Notes: generated from the sequence alone by a model not told the origin. Shown: positions 1 to 12,689, numbered from the stretch's first letter. The stretch is DNA of 64,000 nucleotides from Litorilinea aerophila (GCF_006569185.2 NZ_VIGC02000012.1:124001-188000), one strand, 5' to 3'. Numbers and translations are program-made.

Positions 1-354
1 ATCATTGCTCAAAACCACCACGTCGTAGACCTGGCCGGCCCGGATCTCAGCCAGGGCCTGCCGGTAGCCCGCAAATTCCAGATAGGTCACCGGCACACCG
101 AACTCGGCCGTGAAATCGTCCAGGATGGACTGGGGCATGTAGCCGGCCCAGCCGTAGACGGTAAGGGCCGGCGAGGCTGTGGGTGTCGCGCCGGGGGGTG
201 CGGCCCGTACGCCCAGGCAGCCGGTAGCCAGCATCGTCATCCAGGCTGCCAGCAGGATCGACCAGCAGCGCCCCGGGACGCAGGATGGCCCGATGGCGCC
301 GATGTTCTGTCGACTTCTCCAACTCCATCCAACTGCCCAATTTCCCCCAAACAA
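1..354 (-). CDS. PotD/PotF-type ABC substrate-binding lipoprotein, N-terminal part
   Basis: This is the first 118 codons of a periplasmic binding protein; the C-terminal part lies before the window. The frame starts at TTG (352-354), eight bases after a strong AGGAGGTG. No ATG in this frame lies near that site. A long basic N-terminus is followed by a hydrophobic stretch and a lipobox (LATGC), then a Pro/Thr linker and the mature start LTVYGWAGYMPQ. That opening, with a later AGYRQALAEIRAG segment, is typical of the spermidine/putrescine-binding family. The lipoprotein would deliver a cationic ligand, possibly a polyamine, to an ABC permease encoded to the left. The ligand is inferred from the family only. 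Confidence 0.72.
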   Translation of the reverse strand, partial: MFGGNWAVGWSWRSRQNIGAIGPSCVPGRCWSILLAAWMTMLATGCLGVRAAPPGATPTASPALTVYGWAGYMPQSILDDFTAEFGVPVTYLEFAGYRQALAEIRAGQVYDVVVLSND

Positions 355-612
355 AATTACTTCACCTCCTGTCTACGCTTGAAAGTATAGTCGAGTCCCC
401 TGGAGAAACCAGCGATTTCAAATCCATCGCCCATGCACAGGCGTCTGGTATTCTCCACTCCGGACAACAGGATACTCCACATGAAAGGATGCGAAAAGGG
501 GCTTTTGTCGTACGCGAATTGCCGCCACGTCCAGTTTCAACCGCTTTTCCAGATGACCGCTGGCGATGGTATGATAGGGCCTGCAGTGCCACATCCTTAT
601 GTGCGAAGGTGA
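355..612. other. Divergent intergenic region
   Basis: This 258-base gap separates the leftward binding-protein gene from the rightward DUF123 gene, so it should hold both promoters. The ribosome binding site of the leftward gene (AGGAGGTG on the minus strand, about 363-370) is clear. A TATGAT hexamer near 568-573 could be a -10 for the rightward gene, but it has no convincing -35. No further gene or strong hairpin was seen. Confidence 0.4.
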
Positions 613-1212
613 ATGACCATGGCTGAAGTCCCGCCCGCGATCTGGGTCGGCGCCCGGGTCCTTCCCTGGGGCGCCTACGTACTCCGCATCGCGCTTGGGG
701 AAGATGCGAAGGTGGCTTTCGGCCGCTTCCGGGGTGGAGAGCCCATTCCCCTGCCGGCCGGCGATTATCTCTACGTGGGCTCGGCCATGGGGAAACGGGG
801 CAGCGCCACCCTGGCCCGCCGAGTGCTGCGCCACGCCTGTCGCAGCGGCCAGGCGCCCCCGCACCCCATCTGGATGTCCCTGCAACGCAGCCTGCGCCGG
901 GAGCTGCAGGAAGCTGGCTTTCCGACGGAGCTCCCCCGCCCATCCCCCAAGCGCTGCTTCTGGCATATCGACTACCTGCTGGACCGACCGGAGGCAGAGC
1001 TGGTCCAGGTCTTCCTGGTGGGTTCGGATCAGCGGCTGGAGGCTTCCCTTGCCCGCTCCCTCGCGGCCGATCCCCACACCCGGGTGGTGGCGGCCGGTCT
1101 AGGCGCGCGGGACTCGGACCAGGCTACCCATCTGCTGCGGGTGGAGGCGGCCCCTGTCTGGTGGCAAACCCTGCCCCATCGGCTGGTGTCCCTCAGCCAG
1201 GGTGGGCGTTGA
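613..1212 (+). CDS. DUF123 family protein (GIY-YIG-like fold)
   Basis: A 199-residue soluble protein. It contains the DUF123 pattern: GAYVLRIAL near residue 18, then a GDYLYVGSAMG core (about residues 50-60), an arginine/histidine-rich helix (ARRVLRHACR) and WHIDYLL near residue 117. The family resembles GIY-YIG nucleases and is annotated as Uri-type endonuclease, but its substrate is not known. The start ATG follows GAAGGTGA; a second in-frame ATG lies six bases on, so the true start may be 619. It is the first of three plus-strand genes that include an alkyltransferase-like protein, which fits a nucleic-acid role without proving it. Confidence 0.75.
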   Translation: MTMAEVPPAIWVGARVLPWGAYVLRIALGEDAKVAFGRFRGGEPIPLPAGDYLYVGSAMGKRGSATLARRVLRHACRSGQAPPHPIWMSLQRSLRRELQEAGFPTELPRPSPKRCFWHIDYLLDRPEAELVQVFLVGSDQRLEASLARSLAADPHTRVVAAGLGARDSDQATHLLRVEAAPVWWQTLPHRLVSLSQGGR

Positions 1213-1305
1213 GGGGCGTTGCTCCTGTCACCTGGAAGCTGCGACACAGCCAGCAAGGCCAAAAGACGGTATCCTGGTTGCATCCACAGGGAGGAGGCGA
1301 AAACG

Positions 1306-1716
1306 GTGAAAACCGGAGACCGGATCCGAAGGCGCCCGGGCGAGGCCACCTATGAGCGCATCTATGCGCTGGTGCGCCAGATCCCGGCAGGCTACGTGGC
1401 CAGCTACGGCCAGATCGCCGCCCTGGTGGGTCGGTGCACCCCGCGCATGGTGGGCTATGCCCTGGCAGCCCTGCCTGCGGACAGCGACGTGCCCTGGCAG
1501 CGGGTCATCAACGCCCAGGGGAAGATCAGCCCCCGGGCCGACAGCCAGGGTACCGCCCGGCAGCGCCAGTTGCTGGAGGCAGAAGGGATCCGGTTCGACG
1601 CCCAAAACCGGGTGAACTGGCGCCAGGTCCGTTGGCCTGGGCCAGAGCTGGACTGGCTGCTGGCGAATGGTTTTTCGCCAGAGCCAGCCTGGACCCCGGA
1701 GAATGCGAAATCATAG
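1306..1716 (+). CDS. Alkyltransferase-like protein (MGMT family without catalytic Cys)
   Basis: A 136-residue protein matching the DNA-binding domain of O6-alkylguanine-DNA alkyltransferases: the helix-turn-helix region IPAGYVASYGQIAALVG, then PRMVGYALAALP, then the active-site loop. Where the true enzymes have PCHRV, this one has PWQRV, so the alkyl-accepting cysteine is a tryptophan, as in the Atl (YbaZ) group. Such proteins bind alkylated guanine and hand it to nucleotide excision repair. The GTG start at 1306 is preferred because AGGGAGGAGG lies eight bases upstream; an ATG at 1219 in the same frame has no comparable site and would add a non-homologous leader. Confidence 0.85.
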   Translation: MKTGDRIRRRPGEATYERIYALVRQIPAGYVASYGQIAALVGRCTPRMVGYALAALPADSDVPWQRVINAQGKISPRADSQGTARQRQLLEAEGIRFDAQNRVNWRQVRWPGPELDWLLANGFSPEPAWTPENAKS

Positions 1717-1740
1717 CAGGTGACATCGGAGGGAAATTCT

Positions 1741-2910
1741 ATGCGAGACAACTTCACTGAACAGGATTTGCGCCAATTGCTTGGCCGTCGAGACACACTG
1801 TGTGTCTCCATTTATCTGCCCACCCAGACGGCAGGCCCGGAGATTGAGCAGAACCCCATCCAGCTGAAAAATCTGCTCAACGAGGCCGAAGAGAAGCTGG
1901 TCCAGGGGGGCGTGCGCGCGGCAGAGGCCCGGGAATGGCTGGAGAAGGCCCGGAGCTACCTGGACGACCGCTACTTCTGGCAGCACCAGAGCCACGGCCT
2001 GGCCCTCTTCATCGAAGGGGCCACCACCCGCCTGTACCGGCTCCCCCTGGAATTCAAGCCGGAGGTGGTGGTGTCCGACCGCTTCCACATCACGCCGCTG
2101 CTCCCCCTGCTGAGCGGCGATGGCCTCTTCTACCTGCTGGCCCTGAGCCAGAAACAGGCCCGCCTCTTCCAGGGCAGCCGATTCGAGATCGAGGAAGTCC
2201 CGGTGGAGGAGATGCCCAAGAGCCTGGCCGACGCGCTGCGCTACGACGAATTTGAACCCCAGACCCAATATCATTCGGCCGATGCGCCAGGCGCAGCCGG
2301 CGGCGGGCAGATCATCTTCCACGGCCACGGCGGCGGTGAGGAGGACCGCAAGGTCCACCTGGCCCGCTACCTGCAGGGGATCGACCGGGCGCTGGCTGAG
2401 GTTTTGCAGAAAGAGCAGGCCCCCCTGGTGTTGGCCGGCGTGGACTACCTGCTGGGCATCTACCGGGAAGTCAACACCTATGACCACCTGCTGGAAGAGG
2501 CCATCCTGGGCAACCCAGACGATCTGAGCGCCCAGGAACTCCACCAGCGAGCCTGGCCCCTGGTGGAGCCCGTCTTCCGCGCCCCTCGCCAGGAGGCCGC
2601 AGAACGCTACAAGGCCCTGGCCGGTACCGGCAAGACGGCCAACGACATCCAGGAGATCGTGCCGGCCGCCTACCAGGGCCGGGTGGATGTCCTCTTCCTG
2701 ACCCGGGAACACCATGTCTGGGGCACCTTCGACGTGGAGAGCCAGCGCGTCCACCTGGACGAGGCGCCCGGCCCGGACAATGAGGACCTGTGTGACCTGG
2801 CCGCGGCCCACACCTTCCTCAACCGGGGCAAGGTGTACGTGGTGGATCCCGACCAGGAGCCGGATGCCATGCCGGATACCAACGGGCTGGCCGCCATCTT
2901 CCGCTACTAA
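1741..2910 (+). CDS. baeRF-domain protein (archaeo-eukaryotic release-factor-like)
   Basis: A 389-residue soluble protein with the architecture of the bacterial archaeo-eukaryotic release factor families. The N-terminal segment is CVSIYLPTQ; a middle segment (LLALSQKQARLFQG, about residues 135-148) resembles the central release-factor fold; the end is GLAAIFRY, typical of baeRF3-like proteins. Members are thought to act on stalled ribosomes or RNA, but the biochemical role is unsettled. The start at 1741 is set by GGAGGGA eight bases before; an ATG 21 bases earlier lacks this. A strong dyad follows the stop codon. Confidence 0.78.
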   Translation: MRDNFTEQDLRQLLGRRDTLCVSIYLPTQTAGPEIEQNPIQLKNLLNEAEEKLVQGGVRAAEAREWLEKARSYLDDRYFWQHQSHGLALFIEGATTRLYRLPLEFKPEVVVSDRFHITPLLPLLSGDGLFYLLALSQKQARLFQGSRFEIEEVPVEEMPKSLADALRYDEFEPQTQYHSADAPGAAGGGQIIFHGHGGGEEDRKVHLARYLQGIDRALAEVLQKEQAPLVLAGVDYLLGIYREVNTYDHLLEEAILGNPDDLSAQELHQRAWPLVEPVFRAPRQEAAERYKALAGTGKTANDIQEIVPAAYQGRVDVLFLTREHHVWGTFDVESQRVHLDEAPGPDNEDLCDLAAAHTFLNRGKVYVVDPDQEPDAMPDTNGLAAIFRY

Positions 2911-2917
2911 CCTGCCC

Positions 2918-2982
2918 GCCCATCTTTCCAATGGGGCCCAGCCGCCTGGTGCAGGGGCGGGGCTCCATTGGGGAGATGGGCC
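2918..2982. terminator. Large dyad between the baeRF and FeS/NrfD genes
   Basis: Two arms of about 22 bases (2918-2939 and 2959-2981) can pair with few mismatches around a 19-base loop. Both contain the words CCAATGGGG or its complement. There is no T-tract on the plus strand, so this is either a factor-dependent terminator, an RNA-stability hairpin, or an attenuator ahead of the molybdoenzyme operon that starts 17 bases later. Confidence 0.55.
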
Positions 2983-2998
2983 CACCTGAAAGCCCGCC

Positions 2999-4726
2999 AT
3001 GAACTACGGATTCGTCATCGACAACCGCAAGTGCATCGGCTGCCACGCCTGCTCGACCGCCTGCAAGAGCGAGAACGAGGTCCCCCTGGGCGTCTACCGC
3101 ACCTGGGTGAAGTACGTGGAGACCGGGGCATACCCGGATACCCGGCGTCACTTCCAGGTGACCCGCTGCAACCACTGCGCCAACCCACCCTGTGTGCGCA
3201 TCTGCCCGGTCACGGCCATGTACCAGCGGGCCGATGGCATCGTGGAGTTCGATCCCGACGCCTGCATCGGCTGCAAAGCCTGCATGCAGGCCTGCCCCTA
3301 CGACGCCATCTACATCGACCCGGAGAGCCACACCGCGGCCAAGTGCCACTACTGCTCCCACCGGGTCGAGCTGGGGCTGGAGCCGGCCTGTGTGGTCGTC
3401 TGCCCGGAGCACGCCATCATCGCCGGGGACATGGACGACCCCGCTTCGGAGATCAGCCGCCTCCTGGCCACCCAACAGGTGACGGTGCGCAAGCCGGAGC
3501 AGGGCACCGCGCCCAAGCTCTTCTACATCGACGGCAACGACTGGGCGCTGCACCCCACGGCCACCGAACGCACGCCGGAGACCTTCCTGTGGGCAGACGT
3601 GATCCCGCTCCACGCCGGACCTCGAGACGGTAAGCACGAAGCGGAAACGGCCGGCAGCGATCCGGCGAGGGGAGCCTCTCCCCCGGCAGTCAACGCCGCC
3701 CTCTATCCGGCCACCCGCCGGACCGCCCCCTCGGGCGTGTCCATTCGCTCTCCCCAGCCCCAGGGCGATCCGATCGGGGGCCCCATCCACATCGGCCAGG
3801 GACGCATGGCCGAACAGATGGTGCAGGTCTCCTACAACGCCCAGCACAAGATCCCCTGGCACTGGCCGGTGCCCGCCTACCTGGTCACCAAGGGCATCGG
3901 CGCGGGCCTCTTCCTGCTCCTGGCCCTGGCCTTTGGCCTGGGCCTCAGCCCCTTCGACGGGTTGACCGCCTCGCTGGGTGGCCTGATTTCGCTGCTCTTC
4001 ATCGCCATCACCACCGGGCTGCTGGTCTATGACCTGGAGCGACCGGAACGTTTCCTGTCCATCCTCCTGCGGCCCCAGTGGCAGAGCTGGCTGACCCGGG
4101 GCGCCTTCATCCTGGTGGGCTTTTCCGCCGTCGCCGGCCTGTGGTGGCTGCTGGAGACGGGGGCGCTGTTGCACATGCTGCCCCCCGCGCTCAGCCAGGT
4201 CCTGCGGCAGCCACTCCTCTGGATCGGTGGTGCGCTGGCGGTGGGGGTGGCCACCTACACCGCCTTTCTCTTCGGCCAGGCAGAAGGGCGAGATCTCTGG
4301 CAGAGTCCGCTCTTGCCCTTCCACCTGGTGATCCAGGCCCTGATGGCTGGCTCCGGTGCGCTGCTGGTGCTTGACCTCTTCCTGGCCATGCCCGTCGAGC
4401 TGACCCGATTCACCCAGGTGACCTTGGCGGTAGCGCTGCTGGTGGACCTCTTCGTGACCCTGGCCGGCGAGTTCGCCATGCCCCATGCCACAGAGCTGGC
4501 CGCCCGGGCCGCCCACGAGATCCGCCACGGCCGTTATCGCCGCCACTTCTGGCAGGGGGGCGTGCTGCTCGGCCATGGGGCTCCGCTGGCGTTGATGGCG
4601 CTGGCTTTCCTGGCCACGCCGATTGCGCCCCTGTTGGCGGCTCTGGCCGGCCTCTGCGCCATTGTCGGGCTGTACTTCTTCGAATACGCCTTCGTCATGG
4701 CGCCCCAGGAGTTGCCGAACAGTTGA
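2999..4726 (+). CDS. Fused DmsB-like four-cluster ferredoxin and NrfD/DmsC-like membrane subunit
   Basis: A 575-residue fusion of two subunits that are usually separate. Residues 1-200 hold four [4Fe-4S] cysteine groups (CIGCHACSTAC, CNHCANPPCVRIC, CIGCKACMQAC, and CHYC with CVVVCP) as in DmsB/NrfC. A Pro/Ala-rich linker of about 60 residues follows. Residues about 285-575 form roughly eight membrane helices of the NrfD/DmsC type. The protein would pass electrons between the quinone pool and the catalytic subunit encoded next. No good ribosome binding site is visible, which suggests coupling to an upstream transcript. The TGA stop lies at the start of an octamer repeat (GATTGGGT). Confidence 0.87.
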   Translation: MNYGFVIDNRKCIGCHACSTACKSENEVPLGVYRTWVKYVETGAYPDTRRHFQVTRCNHCANPPCVRICPVTAMYQRADGIVEFDPDACIGCKACMQACPYDAIYIDPESHTAAKCHYCSHRVELGLEPACVVVCPEHAIIAGDMDDPASEISRLLATQQVTVRKPEQGTAPKLFYIDGNDWALHPTATERTPETFLWADVIPLHAGPRDGKHEAETAGSDPARGASPPAVNAALYPATRRTAPSGVSIRSPQPQGDPIGGPIHIGQGRMAEQMVQVSYNAQHKIPWHWPVPAYLVTKGIGAGLFLLLALAFGLGLSPFDGLTASLGGLISLLFIAITTGLLVYDLERPERFLSILLRPQWQSWLTRGAFILVGFSAVAGLWWLLETGALLHMLPPALSQVLRQPLLWIGGALAVGVATYTAFLFGQAEGRDLWQSPLLPFHLVIQALMAGSGALLVLDLFLAMPVELTRFTQVTLAVALLVDLFVTLAGEFAMPHATELAARAAHEIRHGRYRRHFWQGGVLLGHGAPLALMALAFLATPIAPLLAALAGLCAIVGLYFFEYAFVMAPQELPNS

Positions 4727-4740
4727 TTGGGTGATTGGAA
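4724..4740. repeat. Octamer repeat at the stop codon of the FeS/NrfD gene
   Basis: Two GATTGG(G/A)-type octamers begin at the stop codon and are followed by the bases ATAAAG. A longer run of the same octamers, also followed by ATAAAG, occurs at 60636-60668. The copy fills the short gap before the molybdoenzyme gene. Confidence 0.55.
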
Positions 4741-4767
4741 ATAAAGAACCATCGAAAGCGTAGCGAC

Positions 4768-7746
<2,979 letters not shown>

Positions 7747-7750
7747 CCCC

Positions 7751-8764
7751 ATGTTTTCCAGCCACCAGGCAGCAGTGGCCTGCGCCCGGGCCTTCGACCT
7801 CTTCGGCCACCTCTACCGCCATGGGCTGACGCCCGCTCTCTGGGACCAGGTGGAGGGGTTGCCGGCGTTGTCTGCCGTGATGCCCCGCCCCTACAACGCG
7901 GACGCGGCGGCGGCCAGTTTCCAGACCCTCTTCGGCCTCAACGTCTTCCCCTACCAGAGCCTCTTCCTGGACCCTGCCGGGCTGCTGGGGGGTGCGGAAA
8001 CGGAGCGGGTGCGGGCCAGCTATCGGCAGATGGGCTTTGCCGTGGACGAGGACAGCGAGCCGGCCGATCACCTGGCCCATGAGCTGGCTGCGCTGGCGTT
8101 CCTGTGCCAGGCAGAGGCCGAGGCGTGGGAGGATGGCCGCGCAGACATGGTGGCCCGGGCCCGGCAACTCCAGGCCAGCTTCCTGGACGAGCACCTGCTG
8201 GCCTGGCTGCCGGCCTTCACCGTGGCCGTGCAACGGCAGGGCGATCCCTTCTACGCCGAGTTGGCCGGATTGACCCTGGCCCTGGCCGTGGAGCGACGGC
8301 ACTCGCTGACGGAGAACAGCCGGGCCCAGCCAACACTGCCGGCAGGGGAAGGGTCCACCCTACCCGACCTGGATGCCCCCCACACCGACCTGGACGCCAT
8401 CGCCGGCTTTCTGTTAACGCCGGTCCACAGCGGCCTCTACCTCTCTCGCGGGGACATCAGCCGGATGGGCCGTGCAGCCGGTGCGCCCCACGGCTTCGGC
8501 GAACGGCGGCAGATGCTCCGCACCTTCCTGCGCAGCGCCGCCGAATTCGACCGCTTCGGCCCGGCGCTGGCGACCCTGCAGGCGCTGGTGGACGAAACAG
8601 CGCGGACATTGGGCCGCTGTGGGGAAGAGCTCGGCAGCCAGGCCGTGGTGGAGCCCTGGCTGGCACGGCTGCGCGCGACAGAAGCGCTTTTTCAGAAGCT
8701 GACCGCGGCCCTGGATGGCCCCCAGGGGCCTCAGGGAACGGCCACTGCCTGGCCCAGGAAGTGA
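7751..8764 (+). CDS. TorD/DmsD-family molybdoenzyme chaperone
   Basis: A 337-residue, mostly helical protein of the TorD family, which binds apo-molybdoenzymes and assists cofactor insertion. The diagnostic segment FQTLFGLNVFPYQSLFLDP lies at about residues 58-76, followed by the typical EPADHLAHELAALAFLCQ helix. It begins five bases after the stop of the catalytic subunit, so the three genes form one operon and this chaperone most likely serves that enzyme. It is longer than TorD (about 200 residues), with a C-terminal helical extension. Its last 34 bases overlap the 3' end of the convergent thiD gene. Confidence 0.8.
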   Translation: MFSSHQAAVACARAFDLFGHLYRHGLTPALWDQVEGLPALSAVMPRPYNADAAAASFQTLFGLNVFPYQSLFLDPAGLLGGAETERVRASYRQMGFAVDEDSEPADHLAHELAALAFLCQAEAEAWEDGRADMVARARQLQASFLDEHLLAWLPAFTVAVQRQGDPFYAELAGLTLALAVERRHSLTENSRAQPTLPAGEGSTLPDLDAPHTDLDAIAGFLLTPVHSGLYLSRGDISRMGRAAGAPHGFGERRQMLRTFLRSAAEFDRFGPALATLQALVDETARTLGRCGEELGSQAVVEPWLARLRATEALFQKLTAALDGPQGPQGTATAWPRK

Positions 8765-9537
8765 TCCACCGGGCCGTGGCCACGGCCCAGCCGGAGCGCG
8801 GCACCGGCCCGCAGCGCCGCGGTCAGGTAGCGTTTGGCTGCGGCCACCGCCTGGGCCACATCGGCGCCTTTGGCCAGCTCCGCGGCGATGGCCGCGGCGA
8901 AGGTACAGCCTGTGCCGTGGGTGTTGGGCGTGTCCACCCGGGGCGCGCGGAACTCCTGAAAGTCTCGCCCGTCGTAGAGCACGTCCACTGCATCTTCCGC
9001 GGCGGGCAGATGCCCCCCCTTGACCAGCACATAGCGGGGGCCCAGGCGGTGGATACGCCGGGCCGCCTCCCGGGCCTCCGCCAGGGTGCCCACAGGCATC
9101 TCGGCCAGGACCTGGGCCTCGTGGTGATTGGGCGTCACCAGGTAGGCCAGGGGTAGCAGGTGCTCGACCAGCGCGGTCCGGGCCGTTGGCTCCAGCAGGG
9201 GATCGCCGCTCTTGGCCACCATCACCGGATCCACCACCAGCCGCTCCACCCGGTAGTGGCGGGCCCGCTCGGCCACCACCTGGATGATGGCGGCGTTGGC
9301 CAGCATCCCCGTCTTCCAGGCATCCGCGCCCAGATCCTCCATGACCGCGTCGATCTGCTGGGCCACGAACTCGGGCGTGACGGGGAAGACCCCCTGGACG
9401 CCTACGGTGTTCTGGGCGGTGAGGGCCGTGATGGCGCTCATGCCGTAGGTGCCCCGGGCGGCGAAGGCCTTCAGATCGGCCTGGATGCCCGCGCCGCCGC
9501 CAGAGTCCGAGCCGGCGATGGTCAACACTTTCTTCAT
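8731..9537 (-). CDS. thiD: Hydroxymethylpyrimidine/phosphomethylpyrimidine kinase
   Basis: A 268-residue ribokinase-fold enzyme that phosphorylates HMP and HMP-phosphate to HMP-diphosphate, the pyrimidine half of thiamine phosphate. Clear motifs are the N-terminal TIAGSDSGGGAGIQADLK, the DPVMVAKSG loop near residue 110, and the anion-hole and catalytic-base motif NTHGTGCTF. Length is normal. It is the last gene of the thiamine operon. Its ATG overlaps the tenA stop as ATGA, with AAGGAGGAAAATC upstream, so translation is coupled. Confidence 0.96.
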   Translation of the reverse strand: MKKVLTIAGSDSGGGAGIQADLKAFAARGTYGMSAITALTAQNTVGVQGVFPVTPEFVAQQIDAVMEDLGADAWKTGMLANAAIIQVVAERARHYRVERLVVDPVMVAKSGDPLLEPTARTALVEHLLPLAYLVTPNHHEAQVLAEMPVGTLAEAREAARRIHRLGPRYVLVKGGHLPAAEDAVDVLYDGRDFQEFRAPRVDTPNTHGTGCTFAAAIAAELAKGADVAQAVAAAKRYLTAALRAGAALRLGRGHGPVDHFLGQAVAVP

Positions 9538-10166
9538 GATTTTCCTCCTTCCCAGGCAGCCTGGAAGAAATCCAGCTCGCAGGCCATGGCATAGGCGTAG
9601 GCGCTGCGTGTCAGATCGTCGTCCCGGCCGTAGCGGTCCACCAGCCCTTCCAGCCGGCGGGCCAGGGCGTCAAACTCGGGGCTGCTGTAGGTCTGGATCC
9701 ACTCCCGGTATGCGGAATCGGCTGCCGGTCCCTGCTCCGCCAGGCGCTGGCCCAGGTAGGCATAGAGGCGCATGCAGGGGGCCAGGGCCGCGGCCGTCAC
9801 CCCCACCTCCTGGCTCCAGGCGGTGGCCAGGAGAAAATCGGTGTAGCGCCGGGTGGCGGGGCTGGGCGTCACGGCGCCCAGGTTTACCCCCCAGCGGTGG
9901 GCGTACTCGTGATGCAGCCGCAGCTCTTCCAGCACGCCGCCGGCCAGCTCGTGGAAGGCCTGAAAGCCCTCCCAGTCCGGCGAGCGGGCCGCGGCCACGC
10001 TGTAGCCCCGGGCAAAGGCCTGCAGGAAGTAGGCATCCTGGCCCACGTAGAACTGGAAGGCCTGGATGGGCAGCTTCCCTGTGGCAATTCCCTGGACGAA
10101 GGGATGTGCCAGGCAGGCCTGGGCCAGCTCCCGGCTGGCCTGCCACAGGTCGGTGGATAAGGTCAT
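9534..10166 (-). CDS. tenA: Aminopyrimidine aminohydrolase/thiaminase II
   Basis: A 210-residue all-helical TenA protein. TenA hydrolyses the amino group of aminopyrimidines derived from degraded thiamine, returning HMP to the pathway, and can also split thiamine. The conserved catalytic cysteine is in APCMRLYAYLG, and the C-terminal catalytic glutamate is in CELDFFQAAW. The gene overlaps the thiE stop (ATGA) and the thiD start (ATGA), so three genes are translationally coupled. Together with cytX and thiD it makes a pyrimidine uptake and salvage module. Confidence 0.93.
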   Translation of the reverse strand: MTLSTDLWQASRELAQACLAHPFVQGIATGKLPIQAFQFYVGQDAYFLQAFARGYSVAAARSPDWEGFQAFHELAGGVLEELRLHHEYAHRWGVNLGAVTPSPATRRYTDFLLATAWSQEVGVTAAALAPCMRLYAYLGQRLAEQGPAADSAYREWIQTYSSPEFDALARRLEGLVDRYGRDDDLTRSAYAYAMACELDFFQAAWEGGKS

Positions 10167-10849
10167 GGGGAACGCTCCTCCTGTATTTCATCCAGGTTTT
10201 TCGCCGAAGGTTCGACCAGAGCCTGGCGCACCCGGCTCCGCAGGGTCCGAGCAGCGACGGCCGGATCTGGCGCGCCCAGCACGGCGGAGATGACGGCCAC
10301 ACCGGCGGCGCCTGCCTGGATGACCGCGGCCGCGTTGTCCAGGGTGACGCCGCCGATACCCACCACGGGGATGCGCACCGAACGGGCGATGGCAGCCAGC
10401 CCCTCCAGGCCGATGGGCGTGCCCGCGTCGGGCTTGGTGGTGGTGCCGAAGACATCCCCCACGCCCAGGTAGTCGGCGCCGGCCTGCTCTGCCTGGCGCG
10501 CCACCGCCACGCTGTCCGCCGAGACGCCCAACAGGCGCTGGGGGCCGATGAGCGCCCGCGCCAGCGCGGGCGGCATGTCGTCATCGCCCACGTGGACGCC
10601 CTCCGCGTCCAGAGCCAGGGCCACGTCCACCCGGTCGTTGACGATGAGGGGAATGCCCGCGGCCTGGGTGAGCTGGTGCAGGGCACGGCCCAGCTCCAGC
10701 AGTTCCCGGGTGGTGGCGCCCTTGTCCCGCAACTGGACCACCGTGGCGCCCCCTTGAATGGCCGCCCGCACCGCCGTCAACAGGTCCCGCCCCCCCACCA
10801 CACGCCGATCCGTGATCACATACACGGACCAATCCACGTCACATTTCAT
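10163..10849 (-). CDS. thiE: Thiamine-phosphate synthase
   Basis: A 228-residue TIM-barrel enzyme that joins HMP-diphosphate with thiazole carboxylate phosphate to make thiamine phosphate. Signatures are VQLRDKG, NDRVDVALALDAEGVHVG, the GVGDVFGTTTKPDA loop and the phosphate-binding VVGIGGV. The ATG at 10849 is preferred because the region further upstream is a tandem repeat; a short GGAG lies about eight bases before it. Of the two ThiE/TenI paralogues in this operon, this one has the complete catalytic-loop pattern. Confidence 0.93.
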   Translation of the reverse strand: MKCDVDWSVYVITDRRVVGGRDLLTAVRAAIQGGATVVQLRDKGATTRELLELGRALHQLTQAAGIPLIVNDRVDVALALDAEGVHVGDDDMPPALARALIGPQRLLGVSADSVAVARQAEQAGADYLGVGDVFGTTTKPDAGTPIGLEGLAAIARSVRIPVVGIGGVTLDNAAAVIQAGAAGVAVISAVLGAPDPAVAARTLRSRVRQALVEPSAKNLDEIQEERSP

Positions 10850-10877
10850 CTTGGACTCCGTCCTGTTGCTCCATCCG

Positions 10878-10957
10878 GTTGAAGGTTGAAGGTTGAAGAT
10901 TGAAGATTGAAGATTGAAGATTGGGTAGTGACGGAAAGGGGTTCCAGGCCCCAATCT

Positions 10958-10975
<18 letters not shown>
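10878..10975. repeat. Inverted heptamer repeat (GAAGATT)n between tenI and thiE
   Basis: About five tandem copies of a 7-base word (TTGAAGA/TTGAAGG) run from 10878 to 10924. The complementary words return at 10951-10975 after a short spacer, so the RNA could fold into a long hairpin. The right arm overlaps the last codons and stop of tenI. The same words occur inside the molybdoenzyme gene at 5775-5852. Confidence 0.8.
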
Positions 10976-12473
<1,498 letters not shown>

Positions 12474-12474
<1 letters not shown>

Positions 12475-12686
12475 TATCTCCCGCCCGCCACCGCCCGCAC
12501 GATCTCGACCCGATCGCCGGGCTGGAGGCGGTGTTCGTGCCAGCGGCTGCGGGGGATGACCGTGGCGTTGACGGCCACGGCGATGCCAGGTCGATCGGGC
12601 GGGATCTCCCGGGCCTGCAGGAGTTCGGCCACGGTCTGCTCCTGGTAGGGTTGGGGCTCGCCGTTCACGGTAATGGTTCTCTCCAT
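12474..12686 (-). CDS. thiS: ThiS sulfur-carrier protein with one residue after Gly-Gly
   Basis: A 70-residue ubiquitin-fold protein that carries sulfur as a C-terminal thiocarboxylate to ThiG. It shows ITVNGEPQ at the start, VAVNATVIPRS in the middle and GDRVEIVRAVAGG near the end. Normally the chain ends with Gly-Gly; here one arginine codon follows before the TAG stop, so the terminal glycine is not exposed unless the residue is removed. The stop lies at the edge of the heptamer repeat. It starts three bases after the thiO stop. Confidence 0.9.
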
Positions 12687-12689
12687 CTT

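Noticed and set aside
1306-1716. Active O6-methylguanine methyltransferase
   Set aside because: The acceptor cysteine is replaced by tryptophan (PWQRV), so it cannot repair by alkyl transfer.
2819-4576. Minus-strand open frame of 585 codons opposite the FeS/NrfD gene
   Set aside because: The sense strand holds four perfect cysteine clusters and membrane helices. The antisense product is Gln/Gly/His-rich shadow.
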